A model generated the notes under the pieces. It was not told the origin of the DNA, did no database searches, and worked only from the letters and a program-made list of their open reading frames with translations. 64,000 nt of DNA from Sulfurimonas sp. (GTDB lineage Bacteria; Campylobacterota; Campylobacteria; Campylobacterales; Sulfurimonadaceae). The stretch covers positions 1,167,405 to 1,231,404 of the forward strand of contig NZ_CP093397.1 in assembly GCF_029027585.1 (NCBI RefSeq), given 5' to 3'. Below are positions 7,626-16,566 of this stretch, in pieces; position 1 is the first letter of the stretch; every line of letters begins with the position of its first letter. Made by a program: the position numbers and the translations under genes.

Positions 7626-9154
7626 TTTAGCCCTCCATCTTCATATGGAAAATCTACTCTAAAATGAGCACCTCTACTCTCTTTTCTACTCATGGCACCA
7701 ACTAAAATTAACTTAGCTATCTCTAACATATTTTTAAATTCTAAAAATTCTATAAGATTTGTATTATAAGTTTGTGAGTCATCTTCTACTCCCATTTTTG
7801 GAAGTTGCGATATGTACTCCTCAACTTCACTTAAAACCTCTTGGAGTCCTTTTTTATCTCTTGAAATACCAACATTTTTATAAAAAGAATTTCCTAGTTT
7901 TTCCTTTATCTCATAAAAATTTATCTCTATTTTTTTATGAAAACTTTCAAGTTTTATCTCTTTTTTATACTCTTGTGAAAGAGCAACATCTCTGTCATAT
8001 TTAGCAGCATTTTCTCCCGCTTGTTTTCCAAAAACAATTAACTCCAAAAGAGAGTTTCCTCCAAGTCGATTTGCTCCATGGACTCTATGATTAGCACACT
8101 CTCCAACTGCAAATAAACCTTTTATGTTAGTCATAGAGTTTTTATCTACCACTATGCCTCCCATGGTATAGTGAGCTACTGGTTTTATAGGGATTAAATC
8201 ATATACTGGGTCAATATTTTCATAAAATTTTGCTAACTTTCTCTCTTGTGGCAACTCTTCATCTATAAATTCTTCTCCCAAATGACGAATATCTAAAAAA
8301 ATATCTTCACCTTTAGAAATCTCATCATTGATAGCTCTAGCTACCTCATCGCGAGGTAAAAGTTCATCTACAAACCTTTCATTTTTTGAATTTAGTAGAT
8401 GCCCACCAGCACCTCTAGCACTCTCAGAAATCAAAATAGCTGTGTTTTTCAAAGCTGTTGGATGAAACTGCACAAATTCCATATCACTGACTTTAGCTCC
8501 TGCTCTTATTGCACTTGCTATTCCATCACCTGTCGTAGAAGTTGAGTTTGTAGAGAACTTGTCATAGATGCGACTATATCCACCTGTTGCTATTATGACT
8601 GATTTACTTTGGTATTGTTCTTGGATGCCGCTGCGTATATTTAAAATATTTGCTCCACTCACACCATTGGCATCTACACAAACATCAAGCAAATATCTCT
8701 CATTTAAAATCTCTATATCCAAACCAAGACAAACATCATAAAGTGTATGAAGAATTTTTAGTCCCGTATAGTCTTGGGCGTAACAAGCACGAGGGGCAGA
8801 TGCGCCGCCTAGTGTTCTTTGTGCTATTTTTGCATCTTTAGTTCGTGAAAAACATACACCAAGTTTGTCTAACCATTCAACTGCTTCTTTTGCATTTTCA
8901 CATAAAAATCTTACTGCTTCTTCGTTTGCCAAACCATGAGCAGATTTTAAAGTATTTTGTACATGTGCCTCAACACTATCATCTCCAGCATTACCAAAAG
9001 CCGCATTTATGCCACCCTGAGCCATACAAGTTTGACTTCTTGTTGCATACTCTTTTGTGACAATCACAACCTTAGCACCTTTTTTGTGAGCGTTTATTGC
9101 ACTTACCAAACCTGCGCCTCCTGCGCCTATAATTAAAACATCACACTGTATCAA
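7622..9154 (-). CDS. sdhA: Succinate dehydrogenase/fumarate reductase flavoprotein
   Basis: A 510-residue flavoprotein with an N-terminal FAD site (IIGAGGAGLVSA). Catalytic segments are intact: FHPTAL, ESARGAGGHLLN, HYTMGGI and NRLGGNSLLE. The residue that normally holds FAD covalently (His in TRSHT-AQGG) is glutamine here (TRSQTCMAQGG, Gln41), so the flavin is probably non-covalent. There is no Tat signal, so it acts in the cytoplasm. The gene overlaps the end of a sensor kinase gene by 14 bases. The direction, succinate oxidation or fumarate reduction, cannot be decided from sequence. Confidence 0.88.
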   Translation of the reverse strand: MIQCDVLIIGAGGAGLVSAINAHKKGAKVVIVTKEYATRSQTCMAQGGINAAFGNAGDDSVEAHVQNTLKSAHGLANEEAVRFLCENAKEAVEWLDKLGVCFSRTKDAKIAQRTLGGASAPRACYAQDYTGLKILHTLYDVCLGLDIEILNERYLLDVCVDANGVSGANILNIRSGIQEQYQSKSVIIATGGYSRIYDKFSTNSTSTTGDGIASAIRAGAKVSDMEFVQFHPTALKNTAILISESARGAGGHLLNSKNERFVDELLPRDEVARAINDEISKGEDIFLDIRHLGEEFIDEELPQERKLAKFYENIDPVYDLIPIKPVAHYTMGGIVVDKNSMTNIKGLFAVGECANHRVHGANRLGGNSLLELIVFGKQAGENAAKYDRDVALSQEYKKEIKLESFHKKIEINFYEIKEKLGNSFYKNVGISRDKKGLQEVLSEVEEYISQLPKMGVEDDSQTYNTNLIEFLEFKNMLEIAKLILVGAMSRKESRGAHFRVDFPYEDGGLK

Positions 9155-11744
9155 TATTTTCTTTTTCCTCTATTTTAATTTTTATAGTAAAAACCGCTCC
9201 ATTTTCACTATTTTTTACATCAATACTTCCATCTAGATGCTCTTGAATAATTTTTTTAGACATATAAAGTCCTAAGCCTGTTCCATTTTTTTCCATTTTT
9301 GTCGAAAAATACGGATCAAACACTTTGGATATTATTGATTCATCTATTCCACCTGCATTATCACTTATCTCTAAAGTGAAAAAATCATTTTCTTCATAGC
9401 TTTTAACTTTGATTTTTTTATCTTGTATATTATTTTGTTCCAGCTGTTCTCTTGCGTTGTTTAAAATATTTAACACCACTTGCATAAATTCATTTTCATA
9501 AAGTTTTACAAAACTTTTTGCATCTAGACTTAAAGTCACATCTATTGCACAATTTACCAAATTATCCTCTATCAAACGACATGCTTTTACAATAGCTGCA
9601 TCAACATTTAAAATTTTTGATTTTTTATCTGATTTATAATAGTCTGAAAAATCTGAAATAATCTGGCTTAAATTTTGAGTATATGCGCCTATCTTATCAA
9701 GTTTTTTATCTAAAAATTTTATAAATTCTTCTCTTTGTATCTTATCATCTAAATCATACTTTTCTAACTCTAATGTCATCTTTAATGCTATTTGAGTGCT
9801 TGAAATTGCTCCTAAAGGTTGTTTCCACTGATGTGCTATCATACTTAACATCTCTCCCATTTGGGCAAGTCTTGACTGGTGTAGCATATAAGCATCTTTT
9901 TTTACTATCTCTTGGACTGTATTTTCAACCTTTGTTTCTAAGGATGCATTTAATTCGCTAAGCTTATTTTGCAATTCTTCAAGTTCAAAATTTTTCTTCT
10001 TTAAAAGATATTGTCTATATAAAAATATAGCACCAGCGATAAATATAAATATAAGAAGTTTTTTTACACCTTCGTACTCTTTTTGTGTTGTATAATTTAT
10101 AGAAACCCACTCTTTTAAAATCTTTTGAATATCTCTTGCTTCAAGGCTCAGCGCTACTTTTTCAAATATTGAAAAAAGTATCTTATCTTCTTTTATAACA
10201 CCAAAACTGCTTGTCACACTATCATCAAATCGCCCAGAAATCTTTAAATCAAGCTTTGAATATTCTTGCATATAGTAAGCAGCAACCATCATAACATCTA
10301 TAAAACCATAGTATTCTCCACTTTCTACTCCTTTATACGCTTCAGCTCTTGAAGAAACTAAATTTAATTTAATTTTTGGATATTTTAAAAGTAAATTTTC
10401 TACATACGAATTTCCCTCTACTACTACAAATTCTTTGTCTAAAACTGTCTGTATGTCTAATATATAATTTTGCGAATTGTTTGTCACAACAACAAGTGGA
10501 TCATGGTGATACGAGGTTGTAAAATTAAGATATTTTCTTCTTGATGGAGTTGGTTCTACAATAGGAAGTAAATCGCACTCGCCTTTTTTTGATTTTTCTA
10601 AAGACTGTTGCCAAGTACCTGTTTTAACAAGTTTAAATGATACTCCTAAGCTTTTCTTTGCAATATTTAAAATGCCTGAGCCAATGCCAATAAACTTACC
10701 ATCAACAACTCCGCTGTATGGTAAATAATCTGGCGGGACACAAACTCTTATCTCTTTTTTATTTTTAAGATACTCTTTTTCTTTGGCAGTTAAAAAAATC
10801 GAATGATTATCAAAAATAAAAGTAGATACATCTAGCTCATATTTTGTTAATCCCATTATTTTATAAACATCAAAAATTCTTATGATTTTTTTCTGCGTGA
10901 TTGTTCCTAACTCTTGCTCATTTGCGTATGCTAGTTTTTTTAACTCTTTTGCCTCAAATTTTAGCGCATCTAAGGTTTTATTCTGAGTATTGTATTTTTC
11001 ATATATGATTTTTACGGCTTCATCGATATGCTCAAAAGCGTATCTCCACCCCTTTAGTGAAGCCTCTTTAAAAGCATCTACTCTTAAGGGATTTCTTTGT
11101 GCCTCTTTCTCAGATGTAAATAAAATATCGCTATAAAAATCAAAACCAACTTTTTTTGGAGAAAATATTTTATACGCTATGCCTCTTTTTTCTAAAATAT
11201 ATGGTTCATTTGAGATATAACCTGCATATAAATCAATCTTTCCATCTATAAACTCTTCAAGATCAAAATTATGCTCTTTAAAAGTCATATCACTTTCACT
11301 AACTCCATTTGAAAGAATCATGGCATGTATAGATGCCGTTTCAACAACATTTTTTATAAGCATGAGTTTTTTACCTACAAAATCTTTAATACCTTTTATA
11401 TTTGATGACTCTAGAGCTAAAAGGGTAAAGGGTGAAGACTGAAAGATAGCAGATAACAAAACTATCTCTTTACCTCTTGAGCGTTCTCGTATAAGACTTG
11501 AACGACCTACTCCATAAGTAGCGCGAGAACTTAAAACTTCTTCAATTGTATTCATTGAATACTTAAATCTTTTAATCTCTACATCAAGTCCCACATCTTT
11601 ATAATAACCTTTTTCTTTTGCCATATAATAACCAGCAAATTGAAACTGGTCTAACCAAACAAGTTGCAGTGATACTTTGTCTAAAGGCTTTTGTGCAGCA
11701 GATAAAGACAAAAAAACTATTAATAACAGGGTAAAATATTTCAT
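9141..11744 (-). CDS. Sensor histidine kinase with NMT1 and PBPb input domains
   Basis: An 867-residue protein. After a signal peptide come an NMT1/THI5-like binding domain (about 20-235; QLVWLDQFQFAGYYMAKEKGYYKD) and a second periplasmic SBP_bac_3 domain (about 325-545). A membrane helix (about 565-585), a coiled coil and a kinase core follow. The phosphoacceptor is His638 in MIAHQWKQPL, and the ATPase domain has DNAGGI and GTGLGLYMSKKI. Two binding-protein modules suggest sensing of one or two small ligands. No response regulator is next to it. It overlaps sdhA by 14 bases and follows the DedA-like gene by six. Confidence 0.9.
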   Translation of the reverse strand: MKYFTLLLIVFLSLSAAQKPLDKVSLQLVWLDQFQFAGYYMAKEKGYYKDVGLDVEIKRFKYSMNTIEEVLSSRATYGVGRSSLIRERSRGKEIVLLSAIFQSSPFTLLALESSNIKGIKDFVGKKLMLIKNVVETASIHAMILSNGVSESDMTFKEHNFDLEEFIDGKIDLYAGYISNEPYILEKRGIAYKIFSPKKVGFDFYSDILFTSEKEAQRNPLRVDAFKEASLKGWRYAFEHIDEAVKIIYEKYNTQNKTLDALKFEAKELKKLAYANEQELGTITQKKIIRIFDVYKIMGLTKYELDVSTFIFDNHSIFLTAKEKEYLKNKKEIRVCVPPDYLPYSGVVDGKFIGIGSGILNIAKKSLGVSFKLVKTGTWQQSLEKSKKGECDLLPIVEPTPSRRKYLNFTTSYHHDPLVVVTNNSQNYILDIQTVLDKEFVVVEGNSYVENLLLKYPKIKLNLVSSRAEAYKGVESGEYYGFIDVMMVAAYYMQEYSKLDLKISGRFDDSVTSSFGVIKEDKILFSIFEKVALSLEARDIQKILKEWVSINYTTQKEYEGVKKLLIFIFIAGAIFLYRQYLLKKKNFELEELQNKLSELNASLETKVENTVQEIVKKDAYMLHQSRLAQMGEMLSMIAHQWKQPLGAISSTQIALKMTLELEKYDLDDKIQREEFIKFLDKKLDKIGAYTQNLSQIISDFSDYYKSDKKSKILNVDAAIVKACRLIEDNLVNCAIDVTLSLDAKSFVKLYENEFMQVVLNILNNAREQLEQNNIQDKKIKVKSYEENDFFTLEISDNAGGIDESIISKVFDPYFSTKMEKNGTGLGLYMSKKIIQEHLDGSIDVKNSENGAVFTIKIKIEEKENIDTV

Positions 11745-11750
11745 GGTAGA

Positions 11751-12155
11751 TTATACCACAAGTGTTAAAAAGTAGTACCTTAGCACTCTAAGTGTTCCTG
11801 CAATTATAACAAACCAAACAAACTTCAAACGCACAAGACCACTAACAAAAGTTAAAGGATCACCAATGATTGGAAGCCAAGAGAGTAAAAGTGCGAAGTA
11901 CCCATACTTATGTCCATACTCTAAACTTTTTGTTCCGATTTTAGATGTTAGTAGTTTGTTTTTTGTTTTATCATAAAGTAAATATCCAAGCCAGTAGTTC
12001 AAACATATGGCTAAAACATTTCCAATAGATGCAACTATTACTGCTCTGCTTGGAGGCATATCAGATGCCAAAGCACTCACAAAAGCTAGTTCTGAAGAAA
12101 AAGGGAGAATCGTTGCCGCTAAAAAAGCAGCTAAAAAAAGAGCTACTTCAACCAT
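11751..12155 (-). CDS. DedA/YqaA-like small membrane protein
   Basis: About 134 residues from the ATG at 12155 (MVEVALFLAAFLAATILPFSSE). The frame can be extended upstream to 12233, but that would overlap the dehydrogenase gene by 73 bases. Four or so membrane helices and the pattern NYWLGYL...YGHKYGYFALLLSWLPIIGDPL...GLVRL place it in the SNARE-associated/VTT (YqaA) family, whose members affect membrane homeostasis and lipid scrambling. It lies in the purT-sdhB run. Confidence 0.8.
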   Translation of the reverse strand: MVEVALFLAAFLAATILPFSSELAFVSALASDMPPSRAVIVASIGNVLAICLNYWLGYLLYDKTKNKLLTSKIGTKSLEYGHKYGYFALLLSWLPIIGDPLTFVSGLVRLKFVWFVIIAGTLRVLRYYFLTLVV

Positions 12156-12160
12156 AATGA

Positions 12161-13087
12161 CTAAAGATTTTCTTCTTCTATATTTTGAACTATTGATGCA
12201 ATAAGGGTAGCCCTGGCCTCTATAGATGCCCAAGCGATATGAGGAGTGATATATAGATTTTCTTTATTTTTAACACTTAAAAGTTTATGATTTTTACTCA
12301 TAGGCTCTTTACTTAAAACATCTAAAGCAAAAGAGATGTTTCTTTCATCAATGATTTTAACAATAGCGTCTTCATTCACGATACCCCCACGCCCAAGGTT
12401 TAAAACAACTGCTCCATCTTTACATATTAACAACTGTTCATAGTCTAAAAGATTGTTTGTCTGCTCGTTTAAAGGTGCGTGAATAGAGATTATGTCACAA
12501 GTTTTCAAAAGTGCATCTAGCTCAACTCTTTTGTATGGCTGTGAATTGTTTTTTCCACTTGTTGAGTAGTAAAGAACTTCAGCTCCAAAAGCAGATGCTA
12601 TACTTGCAACACCTTGACCAATATTTCCAAGTCCAATAATTCCCCATTTTTTATTTTTAATCTCAAAAAATGACTTTGATACATTTGTAAAAATAGGACT
12701 TTTTGAATAGTCTTCATTTTTTACATATTCATCATAATATCTTGAACTTCCAAGTAGATAAAAAAGCATAGAAAAGGTATGTTGTATAACTGAAGCGGTT
12801 GAGTAGCCTGCTACATTTTTTACTTTTATATTTCTATTTTTTGCACTCGCTAAGTCTATATTATTCATGCCAGTAGCTGCTACACAGATAAGCTTTAAAC
12901 TTAGTGCATCTTTCATGTGAGCATCTGTTATAACAACTTTGTTTGTTACTATAACATCTGCATCTGTTATACGCTCTTGCACTTGCTGGGGAGATGTTGT
13001 TTTATAAACTTTTACATCGCCAAGATTATCAAAAGCATTTAAATTTGTTTCGCCAAAAGTTAAGGCATCTAAAAGGACTATATTCAT
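12161..13087 (-). CDS. D-2-hydroxyacid dehydrogenase
   Basis: A 308-residue protein with an N-terminal catalytic-domain half (TNKVVITDAHM), the NAD site GLGNIGQGVASIASAFG and the NLGRGGIVNEDA loop. The catalytic residues appear as the Arg in that loop, a Glu in the following helix region and His in TPHIAW. The order and length fit glycerate/lactate/hydroxypyruvate dehydrogenases of the D-isomer family. The exact substrate is not evident. It lies eight bases after purT. Confidence 0.88.
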   Translation of the reverse strand: MNIVLLDALTFGETNLNAFDNLGDVKVYKTTSPQQVQERITDADVIVTNKVVITDAHMKDALSLKLICVAATGMNNIDLASAKNRNIKVKNVAGYSTASVIQHTFSMLFYLLGSSRYYDEYVKNEDYSKSPIFTNVSKSFFEIKNKKWGIIGLGNIGQGVASIASAFGAEVLYYSTSGKNNSQPYKRVELDALLKTCDIISIHAPLNEQTNNLLDYEQLLICKDGAVVLNLGRGGIVNEDAIVKIIDERNISFALDVLSKEPMSKNHKLLSVKNKENLYITPHIAWASIEARATLIASIVQNIEEENL

Positions 13088-13095
13088 TTTTTCTC

Positions 13096-14259
13096 CTAAG
13101 CGTCAGTTATTTTTTCTATAAGCTCACGAGATTGTTTCAACGCACTTTGTGCTTCACCAAAGACAAGAGCAACAGCCAAGCGTCTGCCCTCATGTGCTTC
13201 AGGTTTTGAGAAAACTCGTACAAAGGAGTTCTCACTAAAAAGACTATCATCTACATCCACAACAGGAGCATAGTTATGCTTTGTTGTTTTAAAAGCGGCA
13301 GATGCCCCATCTCCATAAAATGTAAAACCTAAAGGAAGTCCTAAAACTGCTCTCATATGAAGAGCAAATTCACTTTGAGATTGAGTTATTAGAGTTACCA
13401 TTCCTGTATCATGAGGACGAGGACTTACTTCACTAAAATATACTTCATCACCTTTGATAAATAGCTCAACGCCAAAAAGACCACGACCACCAAGCCCGTC
13501 TGTGATAGTTTTTGCCATCTCCTCTGCGCGTTGTTTTGCAATTTCACTCATTTGCATCGGTTGCCATGAAAAAACATAATCTCCATCTTTTTGCTCATGC
13601 CCTATTGGCTCACAAAAAACTGTTTCTTCTCCATTTCTAACAGTTAGCAAAGTTATTTCATAATCAAAATCAACAAAAGCTTCAACTATTAACTCACTAG
13701 CATCCCCTCTTGCTTCTTTTGCTATCTCCCAAGATTTACCTACATCTTCTTCACATTTAAGAACACTTTGTCCATGTCCAGAAGAACTCATAATTGGCTT
13801 AATTACGCAAGGGTAACCCATACGCTTAGATGCTTCTCTAAGTCCTTCCTCGGTTGAAACAAACTCGTAAGGACCTGTTTGAAGACCTAAAACTTCAGCA
13901 GCAAAAGTACGAATATTTTTTCTATTCATAGTTTTACTAACTGCAGATGCATTTGGTATAACATTGTAACCTTTATCTTCGGCAGCAAACAAAGCATCTA
14001 TACTAAGAGCTTCTATTTCTGGTAAAATATAATCAGGTTTTTCACGATATATGATTTCTAAAAGAGCATCTTTATCTTGCATATTTACAACATAAGAGCG
14101 ATGTGCTACATGGTGTGCGGGAGCATTTTGATATCTATCAACTGCTATAACTTCAAGACCTAGCCTTTGAGCTTCAATAGCGACTTCTTTTCCAAGTTCA
14201 CCAGAACCTAGTAACATTACTTTTTTTGAGTTTGATTTAAGGGGAGCGGAGAATTGCAT
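13096..14259 (-). CDS. purT: Formate-dependent GAR transformylase PurT
   Basis: A 387-residue ATP-grasp enzyme. It begins with a nucleotide-binding fold ([23 protein letters not shown]) and contains the ATP-grasp loop [12 protein letters not shown], an [13 protein letters not shown] strand and the [15 protein letters not shown] motif near the metal site. It uses formate and ATP to formylate GAR in purine synthesis, independent of folate. It is the first gene of the minus-strand run that continues through the dehydrogenase to sdhB. Confidence 0.95.
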   Translation of the reverse strand: MQFSAPLKSNSKKVMLLGSGELGKEVAIEAQRLGLEVIAVDRYQNAPAHHVAHRSYVVNMQDKDALLEIIYREKPDYILPEIEALSIDALFAAEDKGYNVIPNASAVSKTMNRKNIRTFAAEVLGLQTGPYEFVSTEEGLREASKRMGYPCVIKPIMSSSGHGQSVLKCEEDVGKSWEIAKEARGDASELIVEAFVDFDYEITLLTVRNGEETVFCEPIGHEQKDGDYVFSWQPMQMSEIAKQRAEEMAKTITDGLGGRGLFGVELFIKGDEVYFSEVSPRPHDTGMVTLITQSQSEFALHMRAVLGLPLGFTFYGDGASAAFKTTKHNYAPVVDVDDSLFSENSFVRVFSKPEAHEGRRLAVALVFGEAQSALKQSRELIEKITDA

Positions 14260-14321
14260 ATAACTTCCTAATGTAAAATATTAGAAGAATTATATCGTAA
14301 AATTTGTTTGCAAGAGAGTTC

Positions 14322-14337
14322 CACCTCTCTCGAGGTG
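14322..14337 (-). terminator. Hairpin after flgE
   Basis: On the minus strand CACCTC and GAGGTG pair around a GAGA loop, 16 bases past the flgE stop and before purT. There is no strong U tract, so it may be a weak terminator or an RNA end-stabilising hairpin. Confidence 0.4.
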
Positions 14338-14352
14338 TAACTAGTCTTTTAC

Positions 14353-16482
14353 TTAGTTTTTCAACCCAATTAAGGTCTGAAGAAGTTGATCAGAAGTGGT
14401 AATTGTTTTACCATTTGCTTGGAAACCTCTTTGAATGATGATTAACTGAGTCAACGCTCGTGAAAGATCAACATTTGAAGCTTCAAGAGCAGCAGCTTGA
14501 ATAAAACCACGACCTGCCGTTGCAGCTGTTCCAATAATAGGATCACCTGAATTGGCTGTTTGAATAAAGATATTTCCACCTTCTACTGATAAACCTTCAT
14601 TGTTTGTAAACTTTGCCATACCAATTTGAGCTAGACCAAACGAACGACCATTTGAAAATGAACCAACTAAAGTACCACTTTGATCAATACGAATACCAAT
14701 TAAATCTCCACCAGTAAAACCATCTTGAGAGATTCCAGAGGTTGCTGACTTAGAGTCAAAACTTGTCATTCCATCAAAAGAATTTGCAGTACCAAAGCTT
14801 AAATTTACTTGTTGGTCTGGCGCAGAACCATTATTTCCTGAAAAAGAAATATTTGGAGGGTTATAAGTTGCTAGAGAACCGTCATTGTTAAAACGAATAG
14901 AACCTATTTTTTCATTAAATGGTGCGATTGTGTCAATTGTCGCTGGGACAGGAACACTTACTCGCATATCCCATGTACTACCAGTTGAAATATCAAGTTG
15001 AGTTTTTCTAAATTCCATTCTAAGAGTATGCTTTGAACCCAACGAATCAAAAAGATCTATTGAACTAGAATGTGTAGCTGCATTAAAACTTTGAGAAAAA
15101 GCTTGTCCTCCACTAGCTTTAGTAAGAGTAGAATTTAAAGCTTCCATATTTCTCGTAAATCTAGTATTTGCAATTATAACTGCACCTGATGTTTTATTTC
15201 TATATGCTGTAATTTTAAGATTTATATCAAAATCATCAACACCATTATTTGGGTTTTTAACAACAAATTTTCCAGCGTCATTAACTTCAACCGTAATACC
15301 ATTGGTTAAGGTACCACCACTAATAAAACCTTGATTCCTAGCTTCATCTTCCATCCATTTTCTCAAATCTGCCATGGATGTAAAAGTTTTATCTCCGCCG
15401 GCAATATTAGTAGCCGAAGATTTATTATACTGATATCTATGCGCAGTAACATTGGTGCCTGACGCCAACCCTGAACCAGTAGCAACAACAAAATCTATAT
15501 TATGAGAAGCTGTACCTGAACCATTTAAATTAACAAATGTTATTTCATTAGCAGCATTTACTGAAGCTTTAACGCCCGTTATTGCAATTTTTGCATTAAT
15601 TGCATTTACATAATTATTTGCTGTCTCTGCTACCGTTGCTCCTGCAGCTGCTGTAATTTGCACAGCATTACCAGGGATCCCCAGTTCTGGGTCTACATTA
15701 AAAGTTACATCTAATGCTGTATTAGCTACAACTGTTCCTGCTGTTAATTTTGAGCTTAAGAATGAAACCCAAACTCCCTGATCTTCTTGAATAGAAAAAG
15801 CTTTTCCTACTCCATTAAACATTACACCTATATTTCCTGCAGAAATTGCATTTCCATTTGCGTCAACAGCCGCTGGTTGAACATTTGTGCTTCCTGAACT
15901 TATTTGATAAGCTGGAGAAAAACTCTGAACGAGTGGACCAGAGTTTAAATTTGCTTTTAAAACGACCTCTTGTGTTGCGCTTGCTGGGGTTGTTAATCCT
16001 GGAGGAATATTAATATTTGTAATTGGTGCCGTTGCGTTAACTTTACCAGTTGATGAATCACGCAACCAACCTTGAACGATAAATCCATTATTATCCACAA
16101 AGTTTCCCCTTGCATCAAATTTGAAGTCACCTGCACGAGTATATTTATATGTGTTTCCTCCATCTGGAGAAACTATATAAAAACCATCTCCTTGAATTGC
16201 AACATCTGTGTTTTTATCGGAATTTTGAACTGAACCTTGTGAAAAAATACGAGTCATTGAAGAAACAGTAGAGCCAAGTCCAACTTGAACAGGATTTTTA
16301 CCACCTAACGCTCCCTGAGGAGCCGTTGAAATAGCCCTTGTTTGAGCAAGGAGATCTGAAAAATTTGCACGAGAGTATTTAAAACCTACTGTATTTACAT
16401 TAGCAATATTATTTGCTTCTACATCCATTGCCACTTGATGCGATTGTAGTCCGGATACACCGGAGAATAATGATTTAAGCAT
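14353..16482 (-). CDS. flgE: Flagellar hook protein FlgE (long)
   Basis: A 709-residue hook protein. The N-terminus (MLKSLFSGVSGLQSHQVAMDVEANNIANVNT) and the C-terminus (ALEASNVDLSRALTQLIIIQRGFQANGKTI) are the coiled-coil ends that pack into the flagellar rod/hook core. Between them lies a long variable region of serine, threonine, alanine and asparagine, which gives surface D-type domains typical of Campylobacterota hooks. It has its own sigma-54-type promoter and follows a second hook-type gene. Confidence 0.92.
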   Translation of the reverse strand: MLKSLFSGVSGLQSHQVAMDVEANNIANVNTVGFKYSRANFSDLLAQTRAISTAPQGALGGKNPVQVGLGSTVSSMTRIFSQGSVQNSDKNTDVAIQGDGFYIVSPDGGNTYKYTRAGDFKFDARGNFVDNNGFIVQGWLRDSSTGKVNATAPITNINIPPGLTTPASATQEVVLKANLNSGPLVQSFSPAYQISSGSTNVQPAAVDANGNAISAGNIGVMFNGVGKAFSIQEDQGVWVSFLSSKLTAGTVVANTALDVTFNVDPELGIPGNAVQITAAAGATVAETANNYVNAINAKIAITGVKASVNAANEITFVNLNGSGTASHNIDFVVATGSGLASGTNVTAHRYQYNKSSATNIAGGDKTFTSMADLRKWMEDEARNQGFISGGTLTNGITVEVNDAGKFVVKNPNNGVDDFDINLKITAYRNKTSGAVIIANTRFTRNMEALNSTLTKASGGQAFSQSFNAATHSSSIDLFDSLGSKHTLRMEFRKTQLDISTGSTWDMRVSVPVPATIDTIAPFNEKIGSIRFNNDGSLATYNPPNISFSGNNGSAPDQQVNLSFGTANSFDGMTSFDSKSATSGISQDGFTGGDLIGIRIDQSGTLVGSFSNGRSFGLAQIGMAKFTNNEGLSVEGGNIFIQTANSGDPIIGTAATAGRGFIQAAALEASNVDLSRALTQLIIIQRGFQANGKTITTSDQLLQTLIGLKN

Positions 16483-16499
16483 CTTCTATCCTTTATTTA

Positions 16500-16518
16500 A
16501 CTATCTAAAAAAGATAGT
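16500..16518 (-). promoter_or_regulatory. Hairpin in the flgE leader
   Basis: On the minus strand ACTATCT and AGATAGT pair around a five-base U loop, between the sigma-54-type promoter and the flgE ribosome site (AAAGGATAG). It could tune translation or stop read-through from the upstream hook gene. Confidence 0.4.
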
Positions 16519-16534
16519 ATTAGTAAAGAATATA

Positions 16535-16552
16535 TAGCATTTAGTGTGCCAA
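16535..16552 (-). promoter_or_regulatory. Sigma-54 promoter of flgE
   Basis: The minus strand reads TTGGCACACTAAATGCTA. The GG and GC pairs are ten bases apart, as required for the -24/-12 elements, and TTGGCAC matches the consensus fully. It lies 53 bases before the flgE ATG. RpoN control of hook genes is the rule in Campylobacterota. Confidence 0.8.
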
Positions 16553-16566
16553 CTTTAAACTGCTTA

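Noticed and set aside
11751-12233. Longer start for the DedA-like gene at 12233
   Set aside because: The extra 26 residues are not membrane-like and overlap the dehydrogenase C-terminus; ATG 12155 fits the first helix.
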